Of a stretch of DNA of 64,000 nucleotides, positions 15,107 through 22,433 are shown piece by piece. The notes beneath the pieces are model-generated. The model searched no databases and had not been told where the DNA came from. It worked only from the letters and a program-made list of their open reading frames with translations. Positions within the stretch are counted from its first letter, which is position 1, and every line of letters begins with the position of its first letter. Position numbers and translations under genes: made by a program. The DNA is taken from positions 1,038,001 to 1,102,000 of the forward strand of contig JAHBZT010000001.1 in assembly GCA_019635315.1 (NCBI GenBank), given 5' to 3'. The stretch is from Rubrivivax sp. (GTDB lineage Bacteria; Pseudomonadota; Gammaproteobacteria; Burkholderiales; Burkholderiaceae_C).

Positions 15107-16519
15107 ATGGATGCGAAGCAGTATGCCGACGCCCAGGCCCTGGTGCCGACGCTGTCCACGACGGATCTGGCCGCCTTTCAGGCGGCGTTGCATTCGCGCG
15201 GCTTCCCGATCGGTCAGAAGACCACGATCGAGTGGTGGAATGCCACGCCGCAGGAGCGTGCGGCGCTGTCCAAGCTGGTGGCGGCCGGCCCGCTGCAGGC
15301 CAAGTGCAAGCTGCTCCTGGAGAACTTCTGCAAGCAGCTGACCCCGGACGCGGTCATGACCGGCCTGCGCACCGCGGCGGCCAGCGAGTTCGACCGCGCC
15401 GGCTGGCTGCAGTATTTCTACACCGAGGCCAAGCGCGCGGCGGCCGAGGACAAGACCGGCCCGGCGACCCAGGCGCTGGTCGACGACATCGGCAATTCGC
15501 TGTTCTTCCGCCATGGCGGGCAGATCGTCGTCAAGCAGCCCCTGGACCAGGTCGACGACCAGGTGCTCAAGCAGATGATGCTGGTGCTGCTGACCATCGG
15601 CTTCGAGCGCGTGCCGGCGACCAAGGCGCATATCCTGGCCGGCGACTCGTCCAGCGCGATGATCATGGACCACCTGCGCTGGGCCGGCGACCCCGACGAG
15701 CTGTCGGGCATGGCCAAGCCGCTGCAGCGCCTGCCGGTGGAATTCAAGTGGCGCTGCGACAGCCGCCCCTACGACGAGGTCGCGAAGTCCAACGGCTTCG
15801 CGACCAAGTCCAACAGTGACGGCTATGCGCGCAGCAAGGGCCTGCGCGAGGCCTGGCATCCGTTCAGCGACGAGGGCACGCGCAGCTACATGTGGTTCCG
15901 CAAGGGCCAGACCGACAACTGCCTGTACAACGTCGTCAGCGTCGGCACCGGCGACTGGCCGGCCTTCGTCGTCTACCCGAAGATCGAGCTCTCGGGCGGC
16001 AAGGTCGCCGGCGTCCGCGGCTACCTCGGCAAGCGCAAGCTGCGCTGCCGGCGCAAGGACACGCTGGCCAGCGTGACGCTGGACCTGCCGGTCTCCGAGA
16101 CCTACCTGTACCTGTTCCTGCAGCTGGGCACCGTCTTCGACACCGGCGCCGCGCAGGGCAAGACGGCGTACCCGGAGGTCGGCATGCACGAGATCCCGAT
16201 GCGCAACATCTTCGGCGCGCTGCGCTTCGTGCGCTGGCACCTGGGCAGCGAAGACGAGGTCACCGACGCCGACGGCATGGTCGTCGTCGTCGACCCGGGC
16301 GGCGTCAAGTTCAACGACGACGATGCGAAGACCATCGCCGCCAGCTGCGGCGACGAGCTGTTCGCGAAGTGCCGCAGCACCTTCGACGCGGCACGCAACG
16401 CGCAGCCGCGTCGCGTCGCCTGGGCTTCCAGCGGCAGCGGCTTCGCCGAGAAGAAGCTGGGCGAGGAGTTCGAGTTCGGCGGTGTGAAATACACGCTGGA
16501 CCAGACGCCGATGGCCTGA
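15107..16519 (+). CDS. Unknown protein with a possible cholera-toxin-class ADP-ribosyltransferase domain
   Basis: This is a 470-residue cytoplasmic-looking protein whose start is set by GGGAGGTGAGC before the ATG. I do not recognise residues 1-210, which are helical and soluble. From residue 214 it resembles R-S-E mono-ADP-ribosyltransferases: WRCDSRPYDEVAKSNGF (R216) matches the opening Arg motif. YNVVSVGTG (S278) could be the STS strand, TYLYLFLQLGTVFD matches the strand before the acidic loop, and PEVGMHEIPMRNIFG (E357) matches the E-V-x-x-x-x-IPxxxIxG end of cholera toxin A. Strand order and spacing fit, but the second Glu of the ExE motif is missing (Y355). No secretion signal is visible. 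The neighbours are photolyase and a convergent flavoprotein gene. A structure-based comparison is needed to settle the fold. Confidence 0.45.
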   Translation: MDAKQYADAQALVPTLSTTDLAAFQAALHSRGFPIGQKTTIEWWNATPQERAALSKLVAAGPLQAKCKLLLENFCKQLTPDAVMTGLRTAAASEFDRAGWLQYFYTEAKRAAAEDKTGPATQALVDDIGNSLFFRHGGQIVVKQPLDQVDDQVLKQMMLVLLTIGFERVPATKAHILAGDSSSAMIMDHLRWAGDPDELSGMAKPLQRLPVEFKWRCDSRPYDEVAKSNGFATKSNSDGYARSKGLREAWHPFSDEGTRSYMWFRKGQTDNCLYNVVSVGTGDWPAFVVYPKIELSGGKVAGVRGYLGKRKLRCRRKDTLASVTLDLPVSETYLYLFLQLGTVFDTGAAQGKTAYPEVGMHEIPMRNIFGALRFVRWHLGSEDEVTDADGMVVVVDPGGVKFNDDDAKTIAASCGDELFAKCRSTFDAARNAQPRRVAWASSGSGFAEKKLGEEFEFGGVKYTLDQTPMA

Positions 16520-16603
16520 GCATGCGACGCGCCGGGCGGCTCCGGGCGGCGCGGCGGGGCGCCGGCCAGGCCTGCCCGGCCTCCGGCGCAGGGCCCGCGC
16601 CAG

Positions 16604-17746
16604 CTAGGGCAGTGGCGCCGCGGCCGCACCGCCGCTGAATCGCGCGACGAAGCCGCGGTCGATGTGGTCCTTCCAGCGCCAGACCCAGCCGCCCTCGGCG
16701 GCCAGCAGGCCGCGCGAGGCGATCGCGCGGCCGTCGCCGGTGGCCAGCAGCGCGAGGAAGCGGCGCTGCGGCAGGTAGTCGGCGGCGCGGCCGTCGCCCA
16801 GTGCGGCGCGCAGGTTGCGCGCGAGGTGCGGCCCCATGCGCACGGCATAGACGCCGGCCTTGGGCAGCGGCGGCACGAAGGCCGCGCAGTCGCCGGCGGC
16901 GAAGACGGCCGGGTGCGAGACCGAGCGCAGTTGCGCGTCGACGCGCAGGAAGCCGCGTTCGTCGGCGGCCAGTCCGCCGCGGCGCGCGGGATCGGCCTGC
17001 CAGTCGTGCGGCTCGGCGCCGGTGGCCCACAGCACGAGGTCGGTGCCGGCGGCCAGGCCATCGTGCCAGGGCGTGGCCAGGCGCAGCTCGACACCGGCCC
17101 GCGCCAAGGCTTCGTGCGCGGCGCGCACCGCACGCGGCGCGAAGCCGGGCAGCAGTTCGCGGCCCTGCGAGACCAGCCGGCCGCTCACGTGGCGCTGCGG
17201 ACGCAGCGCACGCAGCCGCGTCAGCACCGCCAGCAGCGATTCGAAGCCGGCCGCCCCGCCGCCGACCGCGGTGACATGCAGCGAGCGCGTCGCCGGCGCG
17301 GGCTGGAGCCGCTGCAGCCAGGCCGGCCACTCGTGCAACAGGCGCACCAGCGGACGCAGCGCCAGCACGGCCGGACCGTCGCCGCCGCCCGCAGCGGCCG
17401 CCGACGGCAACGGCGGTCGCAGCGTCGAGCCGACATTCAGCGACAGCAGGTCCCAGGGCAGCACCTGTCCGTCGGCCAGCGTCGCCATGCGCCGGTCGGC
17501 ATCCAGCGCGTGCAGTTCGCCGGCCTGCCAGCGCGCGCCGGCGCGTGCCGCCAGCTGCTCGAAGTCGATGCCGATCTCGTGCGGGCGGTAGCGGCCCGCG
17601 AGCCAGCCCGGCACCATGCCGGAGTAGGGCGCGAAGGCCTGCGGCGAGACGACCGTCACGTCGACGCCCGGCAGCGGCCGCCGCATCCAGTCCAGCAGCA
17701 CCAGTGCATGGGCGTGGCCGGCACCGACGAGCAGCAGCCGCTTCAT
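16604..17746 (-). CDS. FAD-dependent pyridine nucleotide-disulfide oxidoreductase, TIGR03169 (N-terminal-to-SelD) type
   Basis: This 380-residue flavoprotein begins MKRLLLVGAGHAHALVLLD, the characteristic FAD motif of the family that elsewhere is fused to, or sits beside, selenophosphate synthase SelD. Further signs are VVSPQAFAPYSGMVPGWLAGRY near residue 40, a second nucleotide site VTAVGGGAAGFE and the closing FAD motif VFAAGDCAAFVPP. No redox CxxC is present, so it resembles type II NADH dehydrogenases or sulfide:quinone reductase-like enzymes more than glutathione reductase. There is no selD in the window. Its start overlaps the glycosyltransferase stop by 4 nt, so it belongs to the operon of two TIGR04282/TIGR04283 proteins and a methyltransferase. 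Confidence 0.8.
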   Translation of the reverse strand: MKRLLLVGAGHAHALVLLDWMRRPLPGVDVTVVSPQAFAPYSGMVPGWLAGRYRPHEIGIDFEQLAARAGARWQAGELHALDADRRMATLADGQVLPWDLLSLNVGSTLRPPLPSAAAAGGGDGPAVLALRPLVRLLHEWPAWLQRLQPAPATRSLHVTAVGGGAAGFESLLAVLTRLRALRPQRHVSGRLVSQGRELLPGFAPRAVRAAHEALARAGVELRLATPWHDGLAAGTDLVLWATGAEPHDWQADPARRGGLAADERGFLRVDAQLRSVSHPAVFAAGDCAAFVPPLPKAGVYAVRMGPHLARNLRAALGDGRAADYLPQRRFLALLATGDGRAIASRGLLAAEGGWVWRWKDHIDRGFVARFSGGAAAAPLP

Positions 17747-18396
17747 GGTGGCGCGGCCCCGGGGTCGGCATCGCCCGCGCCGCCCAGGCCGCCCAGCCAG
17801 CCGGCGGGCAGGTGCGCCAGGTCGGCCGGCTCGTCGACATCGGCCACCGGCGCCAGCTCGGTCCAGCGCAGGCCGGCGGCAAGCGCGCGTTCGCGCGTCG
17901 CCGCCATCACCTGCGACGTGCTCCAGGGCACGCCGTCGAACAGCGCCGGTGCCGGCCGCGCGAGCCCGACCAGCGCATAGCCGCCGTCCAGCGCCGGCAC
18001 GAAGACGGCGTCCGCGGTCGTGAGGGCGATGGCGGCCTCGCGCAGCCGCGCCGCATCCAGCGCCGGCGCGTCGGTGCCCGTCAGCAGCACGCGGTCGTGG
18101 GCCTGCAGCGCACGCGTCAGCGCGCGGTTCATGCGCCGGCCGAGGTCGCCGTCGCCCTGCGTTGTCAGCGTCACGCCGAGTTCGCGCTGCAGCCGCTGGA
18201 AGGCCGGGTGCGCGGTGTCCGGCGCCGTGCACAGCTCCACCGGCCCGACGCCGGCGTCGACGGCGGCGCGCACCGCCCGGTCCAGCAGCCGCGCCGCGAC
18301 GGCCGCCGCACCGGCTGCACCCAGTGCCGGCGCCAGGCGCGTCTTCGCCAGCCCGGCGACCGGCGCCTTCGCGAAGACGATCAGCGCGCAGTTCAT
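17743..18396 (-). CDS. TIGR04282 family glycosyltransferase (DUF2064)
   Basis: This is a 217-residue GT-A-like nucleotidyl/glycosyltransferase. The start ALIVFAKAPVAGLAKTRLAPALG is the family hallmark. DRVLLTGTDAPAL supplies the acidic metal motif, VFVPALDGGYALVGL the second loop, and VPWSTSQVMAATRERA the region after it. The family (DUF2064) is annotated as arsenosugar-biosynthesis glycosyltransferase by genome context, but most members sit in clusters with no arsenic genes. Here it follows the TIGR04283 gene by 6 bases and overlaps the flavoprotein gene by 4 nt. Confidence 0.87.
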   Translation of the reverse strand: MNCALIVFAKAPVAGLAKTRLAPALGAAGAAAVAARLLDRAVRAAVDAGVGPVELCTAPDTAHPAFQRLQRELGVTLTTQGDGDLGRRMNRALTRALQAHDRVLLTGTDAPALDAARLREAAIALTTADAVFVPALDGGYALVGLARPAPALFDGVPWSTSQVMAATRERALAAGLRWTELAPVADVDEPADLAHLPAGWLGGLGGAGDADPGAAPP

Positions 18397-18403
18397 CGGT
18401 CGC

Positions 18404-19177
18404 TCACCGGTAGTCGCGCGCCAGCCGGTCCGGCGACTCGCCGCGCCAGTAGCGCCAGCGCAGCCGCCACATCAGCCAGATCGTGCGCCAGACGCCGCGC
18501 TGCTCCCAGCGCCGGCCCGACGTCACGACGCGCGCGCGCAGGCAGGCCGGGCGCGCGACCGCGCGCAGGCGGCGGCTCAGGGCCACGTCCTCCATCAAGG
18601 GCTGCGCCGGGAAGCCGCCGAGCCGCTCGAAAAGCGCACGCTCGACGAAGATCGCCTGGTCGCCGGTGGCGATGCCGGTCCAGCGCGAGCGCGCGTTCAT
18701 CAGTGCGGCGACGACGCGCAGCATCCAGGGCCGGCCGGCGATGCGCACGTCGAATCGGCCCCAGCGCGCCCCGCGCGCGACGGCGTCCAGCACCAGCCGG
18801 TCGGCGTCCGCGGGCAGCAGCGTGTCGGCGTGCAGGAACAGCAGCAGGTCGGCGTCGCCGGCGGCCGCGGCGCCGGCATTCATCTGCAGCGCGCGCCCGC
18901 GTGGCGCCACGATCACGCGGTCGGCCCGCGGCGCGGCCAGCGCCGGCGTGCCGTCGCCGCTGCCGCCGTCGGCGACGACGACCTGCACGCCGCGAGCGCG
19001 CAGCGGCGCCAGCGCGGCCAGCGTGGCGGGGATGCCGGCGGCCTCGTTCAGCACCGGCATCACGACGGTCAGGCGCCTGCGTGCCGGCAGGGCGGCTGGC
19101 CCCGCCGGCCCCTGGGACGTTGCGCCCGGGGCCGCAGCGTTCGGGGGGTCTTCGGTCGTGGGCGTCGCCGAGCTCAT
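18404..19177 (-). CDS. TIGR04283 family glycosyltransferase (GT2)
   Basis: This is a 257-residue GT2 enzyme. After a 35-residue Pro/Ala-rich lead come LTVVMPVLNEAAGIPATLAAL, VVVADGGSGDGT, the DxD-type metal site LLFLHADTLLP, GRFDVRI, and GDQAIFVERALFERLGGFP with the LMEDVALSRRL acceptor motif. The C-terminal GRRWEQRGVWRTIWLMWRLRWRYW is a positively charged amphipathic helix that could sit on the membrane. These features fit the TIGR04283 group, the usual partner of TIGR04282. A lipid or polyprenol acceptor is likely from the partner gene and the membrane helix, but the sugar product is unknown. Confidence 0.87.
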   Translation of the reverse strand: MSSATPTTEDPPNAAAPGATSQGPAGPAALPARRRLTVVMPVLNEAAGIPATLAALAPLRARGVQVVVADGGSGDGTPALAAPRADRVIVAPRGRALQMNAGAAAAGDADLLLFLHADTLLPADADRLVLDAVARGARWGRFDVRIAGRPWMLRVVAALMNARSRWTGIATGDQAIFVERALFERLGGFPAQPLMEDVALSRRLRAVARPACLRARVVTSGRRWEQRGVWRTIWLMWRLRWRYWRGESPDRLARDYR

Positions 19178-19254
19178 CCGATGCCGGGTCGTCGCAGGCC
19201 GCCGGCGGGTTACACCGCGCGCCAGTGGGGCGGTGCTCGGCGCTTCACGAGCGC

Positions 19255-20025
19255 TCAGCCCGCCTTGCGCGCCGTGTACTCGGAGAAGATGCCCAGCTCG
19301 ACGTGGCGCTGCACGTCCACGAAGCCGGCGCTGCGCAGCGCGGCCATCACGGTCTCGGGCGGGATGCAGGCCTCGATGGTGTCCCAGTAGTAGCGCCACA
19401 GGTGCGCGGTGTCGCGGCGGCGCGCGACGACGCTGGCGATGGCCGGCACCACGGCGCGCATGTACAGCTTCAGCGCCTTCATCGCGAAGGCGCCCTGCGG
19501 CCGCGTGATCTCCAGCACCAGCAGCCGGCCGCCCGGGCGCAGCACGCGGTGGAACTCGGCGAAGGCCGGCGCGACGTCGCTGATGTGGCGCAGCGCATAG
19601 CCCATGCTCAGGAAGTCGCAGCTCGCATCGGGCCGCGGCAGCGCCTCGGCGCGTCCCTGGACGAGCTCGACGCCGTCCAGGTGCGCCTGCGCCATCATGC
19701 CGGCGCTGGGGTCGACGCCGACCAGCCGGCCGGTGGGGCCGATCAGGGTCAACGCCTCGCGCGCGACGAGGCCGGTGCCGAAGCCCACATCCAGCACCTC
19801 GGCGCCGGCGGCCAGCCCGGCGCGCTGCAGCGCCTGGCGGCGGTACCAGGGGCCGCTGCCGAAGGCGAGCACGCGTTCGATGCGGTCGTAGTCGGCCGCG
19901 GTGTCGTCGAAGATGTGGCCGATGAACTTCTGGCGGCCCTCCTCGTCGGCGTAGTACTCGGTCAGCGGCACGTGCGGGCGCAGCACGGGCGCGTCGGTCG
20001 GGCGGGAGGCGGGGGTGGGGTCCAT
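19255..20025 (-). CDS. Class I SAM-dependent methyltransferase, UbiE-like
   Basis: This 256-residue methyltransferase has the SAM site EVLDVGFGTGLVAREAL, an acidic loop GRLVGVDPSAGMM, FLSMGYALRHISD and LRPGGRLLVLEITRPQG, which place it near UbiE/MenG. It differs from true UbiE in the extended C-terminal part with LWRYYWDTIEACIPPETV. That feature is typical of UbiE-like enzymes outside ubiquinone synthesis. It is the first gene of a four-gene operon (methyltransferase, TIGR04283, TIGR04282, flavoprotein). The start at MDPTPASRP was chosen because the preceding sequence is part of a repeat region. Confidence 0.82.
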   Translation of the reverse strand: MDPTPASRPTDAPVLRPHVPLTEYYADEEGRQKFIGHIFDDTAADYDRIERVLAFGSGPWYRRQALQRAGLAAGAEVLDVGFGTGLVAREALTLIGPTGRLVGVDPSAGMMAQAHLDGVELVQGRAEALPRPDASCDFLSMGYALRHISDVAPAFAEFHRVLRPGGRLLVLEITRPQGAFAMKALKLYMRAVVPAIASVVARRRDTAHLWRYYWDTIEACIPPETVMAALRSAGFVDVQRHVELGIFSEYTARKAG

Positions 20026-20265
20026 GGGCGGGCTCGGCGATGCCGCGGGGCAGGGCAGGAAGGCGCCGATCGTACCGCCGCGCCCGCGAGGGCCGGCACC
20101 GTGGGCAAGCCGCCCGGCATCGTTGTTCTGGTCGATGCTGCGCACGAGGGGTCGACGTGCGTCGGCGGCTGGATGTCGGCGCTCGGCGCTTGCGCACACT
20201 CGCGCATGCGCATCAAAGGTGGCGGGGCATGCACCGACTGGCCTGCCTTGGTCTGCGCATCGCGC

Positions 20266-20492
20266 CAGGCGGTACCCGCTGCCGGCGCTGACTTCCGCGG
20301 TCGCCGCCTTCGGCGTCGACTGCCCTGCGCTGCTCGCTCCGGGGTCGCGCCGCCCAACTCACTTCGCTCACTGCGCTCGCTCCGTTCGGACACCGGCGGC
20401 GAGTCAGATGTGGAGGCGCGCACTGCGTGCGCGCCGACCCCGGAGCTGCGCTGCTCGGCGCTCCACACAGCGCCGGCAGCGGGTACCGCCTG
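20266..20492. repeat. Nested palindrome 1 (25-bp arms around a 50-bp core)
   Basis: The order is arm 20266-20290, inner arm 20336-20347, core 20355-20404, inner arm complement 20435-20446, outer arm complement 20468-20492. The outer arms pair over 25 of 25 bases and the inner arms over 12 of 12. The core is shared, in inverted orientation, with palindrome 2 although the arms are unrelated. It could fold into a long interrupted hairpin in DNA or RNA. Confidence 0.9.
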
Positions 20493-20546
20493 TCGCGAGA
20501 GCCACCGACAGTGGTCTTCGGGCGGGTGGAACACAACCACTGCATC

Positions 20547-20783
20547 GCGAAGCCGCGTGGGGGCAGCCCGCAGCGCCCATGGGAGGCGCCGAGAAGCGCA
20601 GAACGCTTGGCCGCGCGCGCAGCGCGCTTCGAAAACTAACTCGCCGCCGATGTCCGAACGCAGCGAACGAAGTGAGCGAAGTGAGTTGGCGGCGGGCCAA
20701 GCGTTCGAGCATCGCAGGGCAGTCGGCGCGCAGCGCCGACCGCCGGACTCTGGGCGCTGCGGGCTGCCCCCATGCGGCTTCGC
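20547..20783. repeat. Nested palindrome 2 (33-bp arms around the same 50-bp core)
   Basis: The order is arm 20547-20579, inner arm 20601-20612, core copy 20639-20688, inner arm complement 20695-20706, outer arm complement 20751-20783. The outer arms pair at 32 of 33 bases and the inner arms at 12 of 12. The core matches the reverse complement of the palindrome 1 core at 46 of 50 positions. The layout (long arm, 12-bp arm, core) is the same as in palindrome 1. Confidence 0.9.
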
Positions 20784-20870
20784 TGCGCCGAAGCAGGCAT
20801 GCACATGCAGCGCACCGCGACAAACGTCCGCACTGCGCCGCAAGCGGTCTGAGGTGACCCGTGTCCGGCT

Positions 20871-22433
20871 TCAGGCCGCAGCAGCCAGCGGCTGGGGCAG
20901 CAGGGCGGAGAGTTCGTCGAACGACGCGACGACCTGCACCCCGGGCAGCTTCGCGAGTTCCGGCGACTTCGGGTCGATCGCGAAGCCGCGGTCGGCCAGC
21001 TTCAGCATCGCCAGGTCGTTCAGGTTGTCGCCCAGCGCCCAGACCTCCTGCACCGGCGGCGGCTGGTCGTCGGCGCGGAAGCGGCGGATGACATGGCTCT
21101 TGCACAGCATGGCGGCGTCCTCGCCCTGCGTGCCGTCCATGGGCATGAAGGCCGGATTCAGCCGCAGCTCGCCGCTGCAGACGTCGCTGTCGAACTGCAG
21201 CGGGTGGGCGAGCGCGAAGTCTGCGAAGACGCGCCGGCGCACGATCTCCGCCGCGACGAAATAGCTGTCGCTGACGACGCCGACCATGAAGCCGGCGCGC
21301 TTGAGCCGGTTGACGAACTCGATCGCGCCGGGCCGGATCTCGCTGGCATGCGCGACGCGCTCGAACTCGCGCCGGTGCACGAAGCGGAAGACGGCCGCGA
21401 TGCCCTGGCTGCGTGTCGCGGCGTCGATCGACAGCCCGGCGGCCGCCGCCTTGCCGCCGTCCAGCAGCGCCAGCAGCGCGTCCTCGCGCCCGGTGGCGCG
21501 CGCCAGTTCCAGCGCGAAGCGGCCGGTCGTGATCGTGCCGTCCATGTCCAGCAGTGCCAGCTTGGTGCGGCCGCGCCGGCGCGACAGGATGTATTCGAAC
21601 GACGCGGTGGCGTGGCGCTGCGTCTCGTACATCGCGGTGATCTGCTCCACGTGCAGGCGCCCGGCGGCCTTGGCGCGCGCATAGATCACGCGCGAGACCT
21701 CGTTGGCCATCACCGTCAGGTCCAGCAGCGGCTGGCTGTCGTGCTCCAGCGAGCCGATGTCGACCTCGGCCAGCTTCGCGCCGGCGCGGTGCGCGTCGAT
21801 CAGCAGCCCGATGTCGACGCCGTAGCCTTCCTCGAAGGGCAGCGACTGCAGCAGGCTGCGCCGGCCGGCGATGATGCCGCCCAGCGGCTGCGAGAAGTGC
21901 GCCAGCTCGGGGAAGAAGACCTTGAGCATGGGCTTGGCCGTCAGCTCGGTGACGCGGCCGCCGCCGCGGCCGAAGCGCGCCTTGACGAAATCGGCCTCGC
22001 CGGACAGCAGCGGCCGGCAGAGGTCGGAGACGATGCCCTCGCGCAGCCCGGCGAGGTCGCCGTCCAGGAAGACCAGCAGCTCGCTCGCCGCGGCGGCCAC
22101 GCCGTCCTGCATCGAGGTGCCCTTGCCCAGCATCGTGCTGGTGATGACGCGCGCGCCGGCCGCGCGGGCCAGCTCGGCGGTGTCGTCGATCGAGCTGTCG
22201 TCGACGACCACCACCTCGGCGGTCGCCGGGTCGGCCAGCGCATAGCGCACCACGGAGGCGATGCGCGCGGCCTCGTTGAGCGCCGGAATGACGACGCTGG
22301 CGCAGGCCAGCGGCTGCGCGGGCAGGGCGGCGGCCGCGGCCTGTCCCGGCGCCGGGCCCGGGGCGCCGCGCCGCGGCGGGCTGCCCAGCCAAGCCTCGAA
22401 ACGCGCGCGCATGCGCTGCAGCAGGCTGCTCAT
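20871..22433 (-). CDS. Fused GT81-like (glucosyl-3-phosphoglycerate synthase type) glycosyltransferase and HAD phosphatase
   Basis: This is a 520-residue two-domain protein. Residues about 42-270 are a GT-A transferase: SVVIPALNEAARIASVV, VVVDDSSIDDT, GKGTSMQDGV and the metal site FLDGDL. A long block QPLGGIIAGRR then LPFEEGYGVDIGLLIDA matches the acceptor region of glucosyl-3-phosphoglycerate synthases (GpgS, GT81). Residues about 290-505 are a SerB-like HAD phosphatase: LLDMDGTITTG (nucleophile D296, D298), GVVSDSYF and ALGDNLNDLAML. One polypeptide could thus make and dephosphorylate glucosyl-3-phosphoglycerate to give glucosylglycerate, a compatible solute. The substrate is inferred. The start overlaps the clc stop by 4 nt. 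Confidence 0.78.
   Translation of the reverse strand: MSSLLQRMRARFEAWLGSPPRRGAPGPAPGQAAAAALPAQPLACASVVIPALNEAARIASVVRYALADPATAEVVVVDDSSIDDTAELARAAGARVITSTMLGKGTSMQDGVAAAASELLVFLDGDLAGLREGIVSDLCRPLLSGEADFVKARFGRGGGRVTELTAKPMLKVFFPELAHFSQPLGGIIAGRRSLLQSLPFEEGYGVDIGLLIDAHRAGAKLAEVDIGSLEHDSQPLLDLTVMANEVSRVIYARAKAAGRLHVEQITAMYETQRHATASFEYILSRRRGRTKLALLDMDGTITTGRFALELARATGREDALLALLDGGKAAAAGLSIDAATRSQGIAAVFRFVHRREFERVAHASEIRPGAIEFVNRLKRAGFMVGVVSDSYFVAAEIVRRRVFADFALAHPLQFDSDVCSGELRLNPAFMPMDGTQGEDAAMLCKSHVIRRFRADDQPPPVQEVWALGDNLNDLAMLKLADRGFAIDPKSPELAKLPGVQVVASFDELSALLPQPLAAAA

Larger units (their letters stand above)
20026..20870. other. 845-bp gene-free region with two nested palindromes
   Basis: No credible gene was found. 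Both strands stay open only because of base composition, and the resulting peptides resemble nothing and mirror each other. The region instead contains two palindromic units (20266-20492 and 20547-20783) described separately, plus about 240 bases of the methyltransferase leader. It starts just upstream of that gene and ends after the stop of the GT81/HAD fusion gene. Confidence 0.85.

Noticed and set aside
12836-16240. Very long open frame antisense to the photolyase and its neighbours (over 1100 codons)
   Set aside because: It is the mirror of real genes in high-GC DNA and has only Ala/Arg/Gly/Pro-rich sequence without motifs.
20015-20857. Coding gene inside the palindrome region
   Set aside because: Both strands stay open, no domain or ribosome site is seen, and the peptides reflect the inverted repeats.
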